DNA of 64,000 bases from Bacillus yapensis (GCF_005280205.1 NZ_SUND01000021.1:1-64000); one strand, 5' to 3'. Shown: positions 48,878 through 59,566, counted from the first letter of the stretch. The notes: generated from the sequence alone by a model not told the origin. Numbers and translations: made by a program.

Positions 48878-49822
48878 ATGATCGAAATAGAAAAACCAAA
48901 AATCGAAACGGTTGAGATCAGCGATGATGCAAAGTATGGGAAGTTCGTCGTAGAACCACTTGAGCGTGGATATGGTACTACTTTGGGTAACTCCTTACGT
49001 CGTATCCTATTATCGTCACTCCCAGGTGCCGCTGTCACATCGATTCAAGCTGACGGGGTACTTCATGAGTTTCAAACAATTGAAGGCGTCGTTGAAGATG
49101 TTACATCTGTCATTCTTAATATTAAGAAGCTTGCCCTTAAGATCTACTCTGATGAGGAGAAGACTCTTGAGATTGACGTGCAAGGTGAAGGTGTTGTAAC
49201 AGCAGCCGATATTACTCATGATAGTGATGTTGAGATTCTGAATCCAGATCTTCACATTGCGACCCTTGGTAAGAATGGTAACTTGCGTATGCGATTAACG
49301 GCAAGACGTGGTCGAGGTTATACGCCTGCTGATCAAAACAAGAGAGAAGATCAACCGATCGGTGTTATTCCAATCGATTCTATCTATACTCCTGTTTCAC
49401 GTGTTTCTTTCCAAGTTGAAAACACACGTGTTGGTCAAATGACAAACTATGACAAATTAACCCTCGATGTTTGGACTGACGGAAGTACAGGTCCACAGGA
49501 TGCGATTGCTCTAGGTGCAAAGATTTTCACTGAGCATTTAAACATCTTCGTTGGTTTAACTGATGAAGCACAAAATGCTGAAATCATGGTCGAAAAAGAA
49601 GAAGATCAAAAAGAAAAAGTTCTTGAGATGACAATTGAGGAACTAGATTTATCTGTTCGTTCATATAACTGCTTAAAGCGTGCTGGTATCAACACTGTTC
49701 AGGAATTAGCTAATAAGACTGAAGAAGATATGATGAAGGTACGTAATTTAGGACGTAAATCTCTTGAAGAAGTAAAACATAAATTAGAGGAGCTTGGACT
49801 AGGCTTACGTAAGGATGACTGA
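48878..49822 (+). CDS. rpoA: RNA polymerase alpha subunit
   Basis: Assembly scaffold of RNA polymerase; its C-terminal domain contacts UP elements and activators. 314 aa. N-terminal dimerisation domain with [21 protein letters not shown]-terminal domain with [23 protein letters not shown] behind GAAGGAGGG; the TTG one codon upstream is rejected on spacing. Confidence 0.98.
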   Translation: MIEIEKPKIETVEISDDAKYGKFVVEPLERGYGTTLGNSLRRILLSSLPGAAVTSIQADGVLHEFQTIEGVVEDVTSVILNIKKLALKIYSDEEKTLEIDVQGEGVVTAADITHDSDVEILNPDLHIATLGKNGNLRMRLTARRGRGYTPADQNKREDQPIGVIPIDSIYTPVSRVSFQVENTRVGQMTNYDKLTLDVWTDGSTGPQDAIALGAKIFTEHLNIFVGLTDEAQNAEIMVEKEEDQKEKVLEMTIEELDLSVRSYNCLKRAGINTVQELANKTEEDMMKVRNLGRKSLEEVKHKLEELGLGLRKDD

Positions 49823-49861
49823 TTAGTTGCCCGTGTGTAGGACAAACCCAAGAACTGATGA

Positions 49862-50248
<387 letters not shown>

Positions 50249-50261
50249 TATCATTTTCTAA

Positions 50262-50310
50262 CAACAAGGGCATGGGACAGTTTGAACAGAACGTGTTCAT
50301 GTCCTTGTTT
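50262..50310 (+). terminator. Terminator after rplQ
   Basis: AACAAGGGCATG pairs with CATGTCCTTGTT across a structured loop containing further complementary bases, followed by a short T-run. Confidence 0.65.
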
Positions 50311-50437
50311 ACTATCACCGCCTTTTTAAGGATTTAAGCCAACACTGAGTGTTATGATGAGCATGCATTGGATTATTATTATAACGCGCTGGACCGATTT
50401 TTATGAGTCTTGCGTGCGCGTGTCTCGTCTAGCTCAT

Positions 50438-50467
50438 GCACCTCTTTTATGACGATAAAAGAGGTGC
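50438..50467 (+). terminator. Perfect hairpin, candidate terminator
   Basis: GCACCTCTTTTAT-GACG-ATAAAAGAGGTGC, a perfect 13-bp stem followed by AGGCTTTATTT. It could act on either strand. Nothing recognisable lies in 50311-50437. Confidence 0.55.
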
Positions 50468-50562
50468 AGGCTTTATTTCAAATTTTGAGCCAAATGGGAG
50501 ACATTTGCTTTAAAAGAATATTGCTATCATTTTTGTTTTTAATTTTATAATGTCTTCGATTA

Positions 50563-50597
50563 AAACAGGCTCGCCAAATGGCGAGTTTTCTTTTTTA
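50563..50597 (+). terminator. Rho-independent terminator downstream of rplQ
   Basis: CTCGCC-AAAT-GGCGAG with A-rich upstream and TTTTCTTTTTT downstream. There is no identified gene directly in front of it, so it may be a back-up terminator or end an unseen short RNA. Confidence 0.75.
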
Positions 50598-50632
50598 TAT
50601 GGGGTAATTGAATTTGGTTCTCGCAATTTGTT

Positions 50633-50837
50633 TTCATAAGGACGGAACTGATTAGATTCTAACAAAAGATGTCTTTATGAGCGGTTCATGCGGACAGTAT
50701 CGACTGGATTCTTACAAAAGTTGTCTTTATGACCGGTGCATGTGGACAGAATTGGGTGGATTCATGTAAATGATGTCTTTATGAACACCCCATACGGACA
50801 CTAATGGAGAAAATCGATTAAATTATGTCTTCATGAA
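50633..50837 (-). repeat. 52-bp-period palindromic tandem repeat, locus 2
   Basis: GTCTTTATGA heads occur at 50671, 50723 and 50775 and GTCTTCATGA at 50827, exactly 52 bases apart; the phased half-unit TTCATAAGGAC at 50633 extends the array left. Each unit is GTCTTTATGAnC..., then CATRCGGACA, then a 25-26-base AT-richer segment with a partly shared GGATTC core. The reverse complement matches the array at 34677-34830. It lies between the rplQ terminators and ecfA1. Confidence 0.8.
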
Positions 50838-50889
50838 TGAACTAAAACAACTTTTTGAAAACGGCTAGTATCGATCACCATTAAAAAAA

Positions 50890-50898
50890 TGGTATAGT
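50890..50898 (+). promoter_or_regulatory. Extended -10 promoter of the ecf operon
   Basis: TGG-TATAGT with no good -35, about 60 bases before ecfA1. Confidence 0.45.
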
Positions 50899-50957
50899 AG
50901 ATTTCGTTAAGAGATTAGAATAGATTAGTGAAGCAGAGCTGAGAGGAGGACGACATA

Positions 50958-51797
50958 ATGAAAAATCCGGTTGTGACGATAGAGAATGTATCCTTTAAAT
51001 ATGACGGGCAGGAACAGTATGCTCTTAAGGATGTATCCTTTCAAATATATGATGACGAATGGTTAGCGATTGTGGGCCATAATGGCTCAGGGAAATCGAC
51101 ACTAGCCAAGCTATTAAACGGGCTCCAATTTCCTGAAGAAGGTCGTATCCAAATAGGTGGTATCGATTTAACAGAAGAGACGGTATGGGATATCAGGAAA
51201 TTAATTGGAATGGTTTTTCAAAACCCTGACAATCAATTTGTTGGAACGACGGTACAGGATGATGTGGCTTTTGGTTTAGAAAATAACGGGATTCCCCGTG
51301 AAGATATGGTGGAGCGTGTGCAGAGCTCTTTGAAGAGTGTTAAAATGGAGCAATTTCTTGATCAAGAGCCGCACCATTTATCAGGTGGACAAAAGCAAAG
51401 AGTCGCGATCGCAGGTGTAATCGCACTACGTCCCAAAATCATCGTCTTAGATGAAGCAACATCCATGCTCGACCCACGTGGACGAGAAGAGGTATTAGAT
51501 ACAATTAGACAGTTGAAAAATGATCATCAAATGACGGTTATTTCCATTACCCATGATTTAGAGGAAGCTGCCAAGGCGGATCGAATCATCGTAATGAACG
51601 GTGGGGAGCTTTACCGTGAAGGTACCCCTGAAGAGATTTTTCAAATGGACGAAGAATTGGTGAAGCTAGGGTTGGACATTCCATTCCCTGTGAAAATGAG
51701 CAAAATGTTAAAAGCGAAAGGCATTCCTTTAAATAAGCATTATTTATCTGAGGAAGAGTTGGTGACACAATTATGGACATCTCACTCCAACAAGTAG
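50958..51797 (+). CDS. ecfA1: ECF transporter ATPase EcfA1
   Basis: One of two ABC ATPases of the shared energizing module of group II ECF importers, which serve several substrate-binding S components for vitamins. 279 aa. Walker [11 protein letters not shown]-loop VFQNPDNQF, signature [13 protein letters not shown], Walker [13 protein letters not shown]. The C-terminal part is ECF-type. Overlaps ecfA2 by 25 bases. No S component lies nearby. Confidence 0.96.
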   Translation: MKNPVVTIENVSFKYDGQEQYALKDVSFQIYDDEWLAIVGHNGSGKSTLAKLLNGLQFPEEGRIQIGGIDLTEETVWDIRKLIGMVFQNPDNQFVGTTVQDDVAFGLENNGIPREDMVERVQSSLKSVKMEQFLDQEPHHLSGGQKQRVAIAGVIALRPKIIVLDEATSMLDPRGREEVLDTIRQLKNDHQMTVISITHDLEEAAKADRIIVMNGGELYREGTPEEIFQMDEELVKLGLDIPFPVKMSKMLKAKGIPLNKHYLSEEELVTQLWTSHSNK

Positions 51798-52642
51798 AAT
51801 ATCGTTACCAAGCCAATTCACCATTTGAACGTCTTGCTATTCAAAATGTCTCAATTGATATTCCGTCTGGAACGTATTTGGCGATTATTGGCCATACAGG
51901 TTCAGGGAAATCAACGATTTTACAACATCTCAACGCGATTTTACGACCAACCGAGGGGAAGGTTGTCATCGGCGATCGTGAGGTCACGAATGCGAAGAAG
52001 CAGAAGAATTTGAAGGAAATCCGCAAACGTGTCGGGATTGTTTTTCAGTTTCCTGAGCACCAGTTGTTTGAAGAAACAGTGGAAAAAGATATCTGCTTCG
52101 GTCCAATGAATTTTGGGGTATCTGAAGCAGATGCTAAGGTTCGTGCACGAAAAGCGATTAAACAAGTCGGTCTTTCTGAAGAGATTCTACAGAAGTCCCC
52201 ATTTGACCTATCTGGTGGACAAATGAGACGTGTAGCGATTGCGGGGGTACTTGCAATGGAGCCTGACGTTATCGTCCTAGATGAGCCGACTGCAGGGCTT
52301 GACCCACGTGGCCGTAAAGAAATTATGGATATGTTTTATCAGCTCCATAAGGAAAGAAACTTATCGACTGTGCTTGTGACGCATAGTATGGAGGATGCAT
52401 CTCAGTATGCGGACCAAATTGTTATTATGCATCAAGGGCAGGTTTATAAAAAAGGCACCCCTCGCGAGATTTTTCATTCGCCAGATGGCTTAATTGAGCT
52501 TGGTTTGGATGTGCCAGAGGTCGTTCGATTCCAACAAAAGCTTGAAGCAGCCTTCAAGACAAAACTCGCAAAAACATGTATTACATTGGACGAGCTGACG
52601 GATGAAATTGATCAGCTTTTTAAAAGGGGTGAGCCAAAATGA
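51773..52642 (+). CDS. ecfA2: ECF transporter ATPase EcfA2
   Basis: Second ATPase of the ECF module, heterodimerising with EcfA1. 289 aa. Walker [11 protein letters not shown]-loop [13 protein letters not shown], signature [13 protein letters not shown], Walker [13 protein letters not shown]. Starts inside the end of ecfA1 and ends overlapping ecfT (ATGA), so the three genes are translationally linked. Confidence 0.96.
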   Translation: MDISLQQVEYRYQANSPFERLAIQNVSIDIPSGTYLAIIGHTGSGKSTILQHLNAILRPTEGKVVIGDREVTNAKKQKNLKEIRKRVGIVFQFPEHQLFEETVEKDICFGPMNFGVSEADAKVRARKAIKQVGLSEEILQKSPFDLSGGQMRRVAIAGVLAMEPDVIVLDEPTAGLDPRGRKEIMDMFYQLHKERNLSTVLVTHSMEDASQYADQIVIMHQGQVYKKGTPREIFHSPDGLIELGLDVPEVVRFQQKLEAAFKTKLAKTCITLDELTDEIDQLFKRGEPK

Positions 52643-53436
52643 TGGAAAAAATGATTTTTGGTCGCTATATACCTGCTGAGTCACCGTTGCATCGAATGGA
52701 TCCAAGGTCAAAAATATTGCTCGTGTTCCTATTTGTTTGTGTGGTTTTTATTGCGAATAACGCGATCACCTACGGGCTATTAGCGGTCTATACGTTCCTA
52801 ATGGTGCTTTCCTCAAAGGTGCCGATTCGCTTCATTTTGGGCGGTCTCAGAATCGTTCTGTGGCTCGTGTTGTTTACGCTCGTGCTCCATCTCTTTTTCA
52901 CAAAAGAAGGAGACGTGCTATTTCAATGGGGGAGCATTTCGATTTATGAAGGAGGCTTGAAGCAAGGGATATTTATTTCCGTGCGATTCTTCCTGCTTAT
53001 CTTGATGACGTCCTTATTAACGTTAACGACGACGCCAATTGAGATTACCGATGGAATTGAAGTGTTGTTAGATCCGTTGAAAAAAATAAAATTCCCCGTC
53101 CATGAGTTAGCATTAATGATGTCGATTTCCTTACGTTTCATTCCAACGCTAATGGAGGAAACGGATAAAATTATGAAGGCGCAGACGGCAAGAGGCGTTG
53201 AATTTTCCGGAGGACCGATTAAGGACCGCGTGAAGGCAATTATTCCTTTATTAATTCCATTATTCATTGGCTCATTTAAGCGAGCAGAAGAGCTAGCTAC
53301 AGCGATGGAGGCAAGAGGTTATCGAGGCGGAGAAGGACGAACGAAATATCGTCAGCTTCGCTGGGGCTTTGTAGACACGGTTATGCTTCTTATCCTTGCT
53401 TTTGTAACGGCGGCTCTAGTATTATTCCGATCTTAG
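52639..53436 (+). CDS. ecfT: ECF transporter transmembrane subunit EcfT
   Basis: Membrane scaffold that couples both ATPases to exchangeable S components. 265 aa. About five hydrophobic segments. The two Ala-Arg-Gly coupling motifs are visible in [10 protein letters not shown] (about 190) and [16 protein letters not shown] (about 222). Two adjacent ATGs are possible (52639 and 52642); the family commonly starts with MM. Confidence 0.96.
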   Translation: MMEKMIFGRYIPAESPLHRMDPRSKILLVFLFVCVVFIANNAITYGLLAVYTFLMVLSSKVPIRFILGGLRIVLWLVLFTLVLHLFFTKEGDVLFQWGSISIYEGGLKQGIFISVRFFLLILMTSLLTLTTTPIEITDGIEVLLDPLKKIKFPVHELALMMSISLRFIPTLMEETDKIMKAQTARGVEFSGGPIKDRVKAIIPLLIPLFIGSFKRAEELATAMEARGYRGGEGRTKYRQLRWGFVDTVMLLILAFVTAALVLFRS

Positions 53437-53446
53437 GAGAGAGTAT

Positions 53447-54196
53447 ATGCAACGATATAAGTGTAAGGTCGCCTATGATGGTTCCCAGTTTTCCGGTTAT
53501 CAGATTCAGCCAAATCAGCGCACCGTCCAGGGAGAGCTTGAAAAGGCCTTAGAGAAGCTTCATAAGGGTAAAGAGACAAAAGTATTCGCATCTGGACGCA
53601 CGGATGCTGGCGTACATGCGAGGGGGCAGATGATTCACTTTGATTCTCCCTTCTCGATTCCTGAGGAAAAATGGCCAGTTGCGTTAAATGCACTTTTACC
53701 AGATGAAATTTCTATTCTTGAGGTTGAAAAAGCGGAATCCGATTTTCATGCAAGATTCGATGTAACAGGTAAGGAATACCGTTATTTTGTCTACACTAGT
53801 AAAGTGCGAGATCCGTTTCGACGCCATTATGCATATCATTATCCTTATGCCTTAAATCTTGTAACGATCAAAAAAGCGTCCCAATATTTACTAGGCACCC
53901 ATGATTTTACCAGCTTCTGTTCAGCGAAAACAGAGGTTGAGGACAGGGTAAGAGAGCTTCGAGAAATCGAAGTTTTGGAAGAGGGCGACATGCTCGTTTT
54001 TCGATTTGTCGGCAATGGATTTTTGTATAATATGGTAAGAATTTTAGTAGGAACCTTGCTACAGATAGGAGCGGGTGAAATTCTATCCGATGAGATCCCA
54101 GCCATTCTTGCGAAAAAGGATCGGATCTATGCAGGGAAAACAGCACCTCCTCAAGGCTTATACTTGTGGAAAGTGGATTATGAAAATAATTCATGA
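53447..54196 (+). CDS. truA: tRNA pseudouridine(38-40) synthase TruA
   Basis: Converts U38-U40 in the tRNA anticodon stem to pseudouridine. 249 aa. Catalytic aspartate in [14 protein letters not shown] (D around 52), then [17 protein letters not shown] and [17 protein letters not shown] behind GGAGAG, 10 bases after ecfT. Confidence 0.97.
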   Translation: MQRYKCKVAYDGSQFSGYQIQPNQRTVQGELEKALEKLHKGKETKVFASGRTDAGVHARGQMIHFDSPFSIPEEKWPVALNALLPDEISILEVEKAESDFHARFDVTGKEYRYFVYTSKVRDPFRRHYAYHYPYALNLVTIKKASQYLLGTHDFTSFCSAKTEVEDRVRELREIEVLEEGDMLVFRFVGNGFLYNMVRILVGTLLQIGAGEILSDEIPAILAKKDRIYAGKTAPPQGLYLWKVDYENNS

Positions 54197-54223
54197 CAAC
54201 CTATCCTGGTGTCAAATATGTTC

Positions 54224-54252
54224 TTGACAGAATGACGTCAGTGTTTTATCAT
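54224..54252 (+). promoter_or_regulatory. Promoter of rplM-rpsI
   Basis: TTGACA (54224-54229), 17-bp spacer, TATCAT (54247-54252). The start would fall just before the L13 leader. Confidence 0.7.
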
Positions 54253-54258
54253 AATATG

Positions 54259-54325
54259 GTATGTATTTTAATCCCACGATAAGCCCCGGAACTTATTGTG
54301 ATGAAGAATATACGAATTAGAATTT
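54259..54325 (+). ncRNA. L13 leader
   Basis: Conserved ribosomal protein leader (Rfam L13_leader). The core AATCCCACGATAAGCCCCGG and the pairing stretch ACTTATTGTG are visible (about 54270-54302). Thought to mediate autoregulation by L13 in Firmicutes. Confidence 0.8.
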
Positions 54326-54360
54326 GAATTTTGAAATGGACAATTTTAGGAGGGAAACTC

Positions 54361-54798
54361 ATGCGTACAACGTTTATGGCTAACGCTAACAATATCGAAC
54401 GTAAATGGTACGTAGTTGATGCTGAAGGCAAAACTTTAGGTCGTCTTACTTCTGAAGTAGCATCTATTCTACGTGGTAAACATAAACCAACTTTCACACC
54501 ACATGTTGACACTGGTGATCATGTAATCATTATCAATGCTTCAAAAATCCACTTAACTGGTAAGAAGCTAACTGACAAGATCTACTACCGTCACTCTTTA
54601 CACCCAGGTGGTTTAAAAACAAGAACAGCGCTTGAAATGCGTACAAACTACCCTGAAAGAATGTTAGAGCTTGCTATCAAAGGCATGCTTCCAAAGAATT
54701 CTTTAGGTCGTCAAATGTTCAAAAAATTACACGTTTATGCTGGAGCAGAGCATCAGCATCAAGCACAAAAACCTGAAGTTTACGAACTTCGTGGATAA
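54361..54798 (+). CDS. rplM: Ribosomal protein uL13
   Basis: Early-assembly 50S protein. 145 aa. [20 protein letters not shown] start and [18 protein letters not shown] core. ATG behind TAGGAGGG; an in-frame ATG 30 bases upstream precedes that site and is rejected. Confidence 0.98.
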   Translation: MRTTFMANANNIERKWYVVDAEGKTLGRLTSEVASILRGKHKPTFTPHVDTGDHVIIINASKIHLTGKKLTDKIYYRHSLHPGGLKTRTALEMRTNYPERMLELAIKGMLPKNSLGRQMFKKLHVYAGAEHQHQAQKPEVYELRG

Positions 54799-54816
54799 TT
54801 AAGGGAGGATTTATAC

Positions 54817-55209
54817 ATGGCACAGGTTCAATACATTGGTACTGGTCGTCGTAAGAGCTCCGTTGCACGAGTTCGTTTAGTTCCAGGCAGCGGCAAAATT
54901 ACGATCAACGATCGTGACATTACAGATTACATTCCATTCGAAGCACTACGCGAAGTAGTGAAGCAACCATTAAACGCTACTGAAACTCTTGGTAGCTACG
55001 ATGTTCTTGTTAACGTTAAAGGTGGAGGTTACACTGGTCAAGCTGGCGCTATCCGCCACGGTATCGCTCGTGCGTTACTTCAAGTTGACCCAGAATACCG
55101 TCCAACACTTAAGCGTGCAGGATTATTAACTCGTGACGCTCGCATGAAAGAACGTAAGAAATACGGTCTTAAAGGCGCTCGTCGTGCACCTCAGTTCTCA
55201 AAACGTTAA
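54817..55209 (+). CDS. rpsI: Ribosomal protein uS9
   Basis: 30S head protein whose C-terminal tail (APQFSKR) touches P-site tRNA. 130 aa. [19 protein letters not shown] start. ATG behind GGGAGG. Last gene in the window that follows the B. subtilis order. Confidence 0.98.
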   Translation: MAQVQYIGTGRRKSSVARVRLVPGSGKITINDRDITDYIPFEALREVVKQPLNATETLGSYDVLVNVKGGGYTGQAGAIRHGIARALLQVDPEYRPTLKRAGLLTRDARMKERKKYGLKGARRAPQFSKR

Positions 55210-55223
55210 TTTTACGTTTACAA

Positions 55224-55257
55224 AGGCTCTCAACCGATTTGGTTGGGGGTCTTTTTT
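55224..55257 (+). terminator. Terminator of rplM-rpsI
   Basis: AGGCTCTCAACC pairs with GGTTGGGGGTCT (G-T pair and one mismatch) around GATTT, followed by six Ts. Confidence 0.9.
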
Positions 55258-55280
55258 AATTGGCTTACTTCCTAAAGCTC

Positions 55281-55455
55281 GTTGTTAAAATCTTAAAGCC
55301 GTTGGCTAGCGGCCGATTTTAACGTAGAAATACGTATTTTGTGCTTATTATGATGTTTGTAGCTCTTTTCTCAAATATCTAAGTGATTGAGAACAAAAAC
55401 ATTATTTGATGCGTTATATTTTATTCCAAAAGCAACAAAGTTTGAGAAAAGAGCA
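55281..55455 (+). repeat. Intergenic repeat element, copy B
   Basis: Counterpart of copy A (12293-12475). The left hairpin GTTAAAATC... GCCGATTTTAAC with the loop part GCCGTTGGCTAGCGG and the following CGTAGAAATA are nearly identical. The right part is bounded by AGCTCTTTTCTCA (55361-55373) and TTTGAGAAAAGAGC (55441-55454). CCAAAAGCAACAAAG precedes the right end. The interior has diverged. Lies at the point where the B. subtilis gene order stops. Between 55456 and 55655 there is only AT-rich sequence with AAAATTTT palindromes. Confidence 0.7.
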
Positions 55456-55655
55456 TATTTATTTGTTCGCAAACTCCTAGTTTATTTTTTACTATCGCAA
55501 TTTAGTCCAATTCTGAAATAAAATTTTAAAATTTTATCAGAAATTTTAAAAAATAATTCCAATGACGTGATTCTTTTGTCCTGTAAAAATGCATGATATG
55601 GGACCTATGTGGCATAGACTACTATACATCATTACCTATATGCTTTTACTATAAA

Positions 55656-55685
55656 TTGTAAGCGTTACTAACATTTTGATATAAA
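55656..55685 (+). promoter_or_regulatory. Promoter of amiE-nagZ-namZ with overlapping cre site
   Basis: TTGTAA (55656-55661), 18-bp spacer, TATAAA (55680-55685). TTGTAAGCGTTACTA (55656-55670) fits the CcpA operator pattern WTGNAANCGNWNNCW with one mismatch (T for the late C) and covers the -35, so glucose repression by CcpA is predicted. Confidence 0.6.
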
Positions 55686-55733
55686 TTCGAGAGAGCCCGC
55701 CTACAATTCATTCAATTGTATAAAGGAGGACAT

Positions 55734-57416
55734 ATGAAAAGAAAAACGTTTATGATTACAGCCGTTTGTACCCTGCTACTAGGCACTTCAACAGCTTTTG
55801 CCAACAATGACCTTCCGAAGAGCTCCACTATTGAAAAAGAGGACAAGCCCTCATTCCCATCTCAGAAACCGCACCCTGTTTTTACCTGGAATTCATCTGT
55901 CATTCCCGTTTCGAGCAAACTTCATCCAAGCTCTGCACGGGGAGCAGGAATGGTAGAAGCCCCACTTCAGCAAATCGATCAAGTTATGAATCAAGCCATT
56001 TCACAAAAATTAATGCCGGGAGCTGTCACATTGGTAGCGAGAGCTGGGAAAATCGTAAAACATGATGCGTATGGCTATGCAGCTCAATACACCGATGGTA
56101 ATTTTTCCGAAATGGAAAAGCCAATTCCGATGAAAAAGGATACCATTTTTGACTTAGCCTCTATCAGCAAAATATTTACTGCGACGGCCGTGATGATTCT
56201 TTTTGAAAAAGGATTGTTCGAGCTTGATGATCCGGTGGCGAAGCATATTCCTGAGTTTGCGGCAAACGGCAAGGAACATGTGACCATTCGCCAGTTGTTA
56301 ACCCACACATCTGGATTTGTCTCTTGGGTCCCTCTATACTCACAAGGCAGTTCAAGAGAAGACAGGCTGAAGATCGTTTTAAATCAACCGTTGAAGAACC
56401 CACCTGGAACAGCTTATGAATACAGTGATCTAAACATGATTACGTTAGGAATGTTAATTGAGCATTGGTCTGGACAGCGCCAGGATGCATTCGTCAGAGA
56501 GCATATCACAGAACCTTTAGGTATGAAGGATACGATGTATAACCCGCCAGCATCCTTGAAGAACCGTATCGCTGCGACAGAGTACCAAGCTGTCCCGAAC
56601 CGTGGTCTCGTTTGGGGAGAAGTCCATGATGAAAACGCTTGGTCATTGGATGGAGTTGCTGGACATGCTGGTGTATTCTCAACTGCAAAAGACCTCGCAA
56701 AGCTTGCCCATATTTTTATTAATGAAGGAGAGTATGGCGGGAAAAGAATTCTGAAGCCAGAAACAGTACAGCTGCTACTAGAGAATCAAAACGCGGCATT
56801 TGCAGGAAATGACCATGGGCTTGGCTGGGAGTTAGGTCAGGGTTGGTATATGGATGGATTAACCGAAGGTACATACTCTTTTGGCCATACGGGATATACC
56901 GGAACTTCGATTGTGGTGAGCCCGAATAATAAAACAGTCGCCATCTTGCTGACGAACCGTGTCCACCCATCAAGAAATATGGGGTCTTTGAATCAAACTC
57001 GCCGTCTATTTGCGAGACAAGTAGCAGATGCCATTCCAGTTTCGATCCCTGGTAAGAAAAAGGCTTGGTTTGCAGGGTATGGGGATAACCTAAACCGAGA
57101 AATGGAAACGGATCTTCATTTAACGAAGGATACAAAACTCACCTTCTCTACATGGCATATGATCGAGAATGTCTGGGATTTTGGGTCTGTAGAGATTTAT
57201 AGAGAAGGCAGCTGGGAGCAGCTTGCTTCATTTACTGGTACAAGTAATGGTTGGGAAAAGAAAGAATTAGATATTCCTCATGATGCAACGAAATTGCGAT
57301 TTGTCTATCGAACAGATGGTTCTACTAATTTACGCGGCTGGTATATTCAAAATCCAAAACTAGATTCAGGAGAACTTTCTTTTACGAAAAATGAATGGGA
57401 ACTAAGGGACTATTAA
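55734..57416 (+). CDS. amiE: Secreted AmiE-type amidase, beta-lactamase fold
   Basis: Serine-dependent penicillin-binding-protein/beta-lactamase-fold enzyme. By context and B. subtilis order it is AmiE (YbbE), an exo-N-acetylmuramyl-L-alanine amidase that trims muropeptides. 560 aa. Signal peptide (1-23, cut after AFA). Catalytic S143-I-S-K146, YSD-type second motif in YEYSDLNM, and HTG in FGHTGYTGT. Unusually, a C-terminal beta-sandwich (about 440-560: LTFSTWHMIENVWDFGSVEI, LRFVYRTDGS, GWYIQNPKL) resembles the MAM-like domain of immune inhibitor A (M6) proteases. Start behind AAAGGAGG. Confidence 0.82.
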   Translation: MKRKTFMITAVCTLLLGTSTAFANNDLPKSSTIEKEDKPSFPSQKPHPVFTWNSSVIPVSSKLHPSSARGAGMVEAPLQQIDQVMNQAISQKLMPGAVTLVARAGKIVKHDAYGYAAQYTDGNFSEMEKPIPMKKDTIFDLASISKIFTATAVMILFEKGLFELDDPVAKHIPEFAANGKEHVTIRQLLTHTSGFVSWVPLYSQGSSREDRLKIVLNQPLKNPPGTAYEYSDLNMITLGMLIEHWSGQRQDAFVREHITEPLGMKDTMYNPPASLKNRIAATEYQAVPNRGLVWGEVHDENAWSLDGVAGHAGVFSTAKDLAKLAHIFINEGEYGGKRILKPETVQLLLENQNAAFAGNDHGLGWELGQGWYMDGLTEGTYSFGHTGYTGTSIVVSPNNKTVAILLTNRVHPSRNMGSLNQTRRLFARQVADAIPVSIPGKKKAWFAGYGDNLNREMETDLHLTKDTKLTFSTWHMIENVWDFGSVEIYREGSWEQLASFTGTSNGWEKKELDIPHDATKLRFVYRTDGSTNLRGWYIQNPKLDSGELSFTKNEWELRDY

Positions 57417-57435
57417 AAAAAGGAGGAGGAGAAGC

Positions 57436-59496
57436 ATGCGAAAAATGATCACCGCGTTTCTAGCATTTTTACTCGTGCTGACTGGGATTCCTTTTACAGG
57501 AGTAACGGCAGCTTCAGGAATCACCGATTTAGTAATTGATCTCAATGTTCCACAGGTTACGAGAGAGGTTAAGGATAACAAACTAGATTTGAACGGACTT
57601 CATGTTTATGATGATGGTCACTTTATGCTTGCATCTCAAAACGTAACATGGACGTCTACTAATAAGAATGTTGCCTCTGTGTCACAAGATGGGGAAGTAA
57701 CTTTAACTGGTCATAATGGGAAAACATTTATCTCTGTCACGGATGGCAGCAATAACGATAGAATTTCAATTCAATACAAGGGCAATCAGGACAAAATCCT
57801 TGTTAAAAAAGAGAAAGGTGCACGTTACGACCTTATCGGCAATGCAACCCGGCACATGTCCATGGAGGAAAAGGTCGGACAAATGCTCATGCCGGACTTT
57901 AGAAATTGGAATGGCCAAAATGTAACGGTTATGAAAGACGAAATTGCTCAGCTTGTAAAGGATTATCATCTGGGTGGTGTCATTTTATTCCGTGAAAATA
58001 CGGTAACAGCTGATCAAACAACTAGGCTTGTGAGTGCTTATCAGGAAGCAGCAGAAAAGTACGGACTGATCATTTCCATTGACCAAGAAGGTGGAATTGT
58101 TACTCGACTTCAAACAGGTACCGATTTTCCTGGGAACATGGCGCTTGGAGCGACACGCTCTGAAGAATTAGCTGAAAAGGTTGGAAAGGCCATTGGCGAA
58201 GAGCTGAACGCGCTTGGAATAAATATGAATTTTGGACCTGTACTGGACGTAAACAATAATCCAGATAATCCGGTCATTGGGGTTCGCTCTTTTAGTGAGG
58301 ATCCGGAGTTAGTAGCGGATTTAGGTAATGCGTATATTAAAGGGCTCCATGAAACTGGCACCGCGGCGACTTCTAAGCATTTTCCAGGCCATGGAGATAC
58401 GGCGACTGATTCACATGTGGGACTTCCATCGGTACCTCATGATCTCGACCGTTTGAAGGAAGTAGAATTATATCCTTTCCAACAGGCTATGGATACGGGA
58501 ATTGATGCGATTATGACAGCGCACGTGACATTCCCGAAAATTGATGATACGAAGGCCATCTCTAAAAAAGACGGAACAGAAGTCGCGGTACCAGGTACAC
58601 TTTCCCACAAAATATTAACGGGTCTTGTCCGCGAAGACATGGGCTTCAAAGGAGTGATCGTAACGGATGCGATGAATATGGGGGCCATTGCCGATCATTT
58701 TGGACCTGTTGATGCAGCCATCCGTGCTGTTAACGCAGGGGCAGATATCCTTTTAATGCCAGTTGGAATCGTAGATGTAGCAAATGGACTGTATGATGCA
58801 GTGAATTCAGGTGAAATTTCAGAAGATAGATTAGAGCAATCCGTTGAGAGAATATTAACGCTGAAGTTAAATAGAGGAATCGTGAAGGCTGAAGTTGAAA
58901 AGAGCCTTGATGAAAAGGTAGCGAATGCACTTAAAGTAGTAGGTTCAGCAGAACATAAGGCAGTTGAAAAAGAAGCAGCAGAAAAATCGATCACGCTTGT
59001 GAAAAATGATTCGGTTCTTCCACTTTCTGTTTCTCCTGAAGATAAGATTGTGGTGGTTGGTGGATCTGGATACTCTATAAACCTTCTTGCAGAAGAGGTT
59101 CAAAAGCACCAGCCCGGAGCCGTTTACATCAATGCTACGGATAAACTTACAGCCACACAATTAGCACAAGTACAAGGTGCGAAATATATCATTGCAGGTA
59201 CCTACACATCTAGTGTGAGTGGCAGAGCACAAAATGCTAGTCAAATGGTGATGACACGACAACTTATTGAAACGGGTATACCGGTCATTGCTGTTGGGGC
59301 TCGAAATCCATATGACGTTATGTCCTACACGGATGTAGACGCCTACCTTGTTCAATATGGTTTCAAACCAGCTAGTTTTGCAGCAACGGCAAACACCATT
59401 TTTGGTCAAAATAATCCAACTGGAAAACTTCCAGTCACGATTTACAACCATGATGGCAGTGTTTTATATGGATTTGATCATGGGTTAGGGTACTAA
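57436..59496 (+). CDS. nagZ: Secreted beta-N-acetylglucosaminidase NagZ
   Basis: Family GH3 exo-enzyme removing GlcNAc from muropeptides outside the cell. 686 aa. Signal peptide (about 1-26). A Big2-like immunoglobulin domain (about 30-118; VASVSQDGEVTLTGHNGKTF) precedes the GH3 barrel. The NagZ signature KHFPGHGDTATDSH (K314-H327) holds the acid/base Asp-His pair, and the nucleophile is D411 (VTDAMNMG). The GH3 C-terminal domain follows. Extra N-terminal Big domain may bind the wall. 19 bases after amiE. Confidence 0.92.
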   Translation: MRKMITAFLAFLLVLTGIPFTGVTAASGITDLVIDLNVPQVTREVKDNKLDLNGLHVYDDGHFMLASQNVTWTSTNKNVASVSQDGEVTLTGHNGKTFISVTDGSNNDRISIQYKGNQDKILVKKEKGARYDLIGNATRHMSMEEKVGQMLMPDFRNWNGQNVTVMKDEIAQLVKDYHLGGVILFRENTVTADQTTRLVSAYQEAAEKYGLIISIDQEGGIVTRLQTGTDFPGNMALGATRSEELAEKVGKAIGEELNALGINMNFGPVLDVNNNPDNPVIGVRSFSEDPELVADLGNAYIKGLHETGTAATSKHFPGHGDTATDSHVGLPSVPHDLDRLKEVELYPFQQAMDTGIDAIMTAHVTFPKIDDTKAISKKDGTEVAVPGTLSHKILTGLVREDMGFKGVIVTDAMNMGAIADHFGPVDAAIRAVNAGADILLMPVGIVDVANGLYDAVNSGEISEDRLEQSVERILTLKLNRGIVKAEVEKSLDEKVANALKVVGSAEHKAVEKEAAEKSITLVKNDSVLPLSVSPEDKIVVVGGSGYSINLLAEEVQKHQPGAVYINATDKLTATQLAQVQGAKYIIAGTYTSSVSGRAQNASQMVMTRQLIETGIPVIAVGARNPYDVMSYTDVDAYLVQYGFKPASFAATANTIFGQNNPTGKLPVTIYNHDGSVLYGFDHGLGY

Positions 59497-59566
59497 GCGA
59501 TAGATAAAGGGGAAAGTAGTTTATCAGGAGGATGGCTATTTTCCCTAAACAAGAGGAGGCGTAGTC

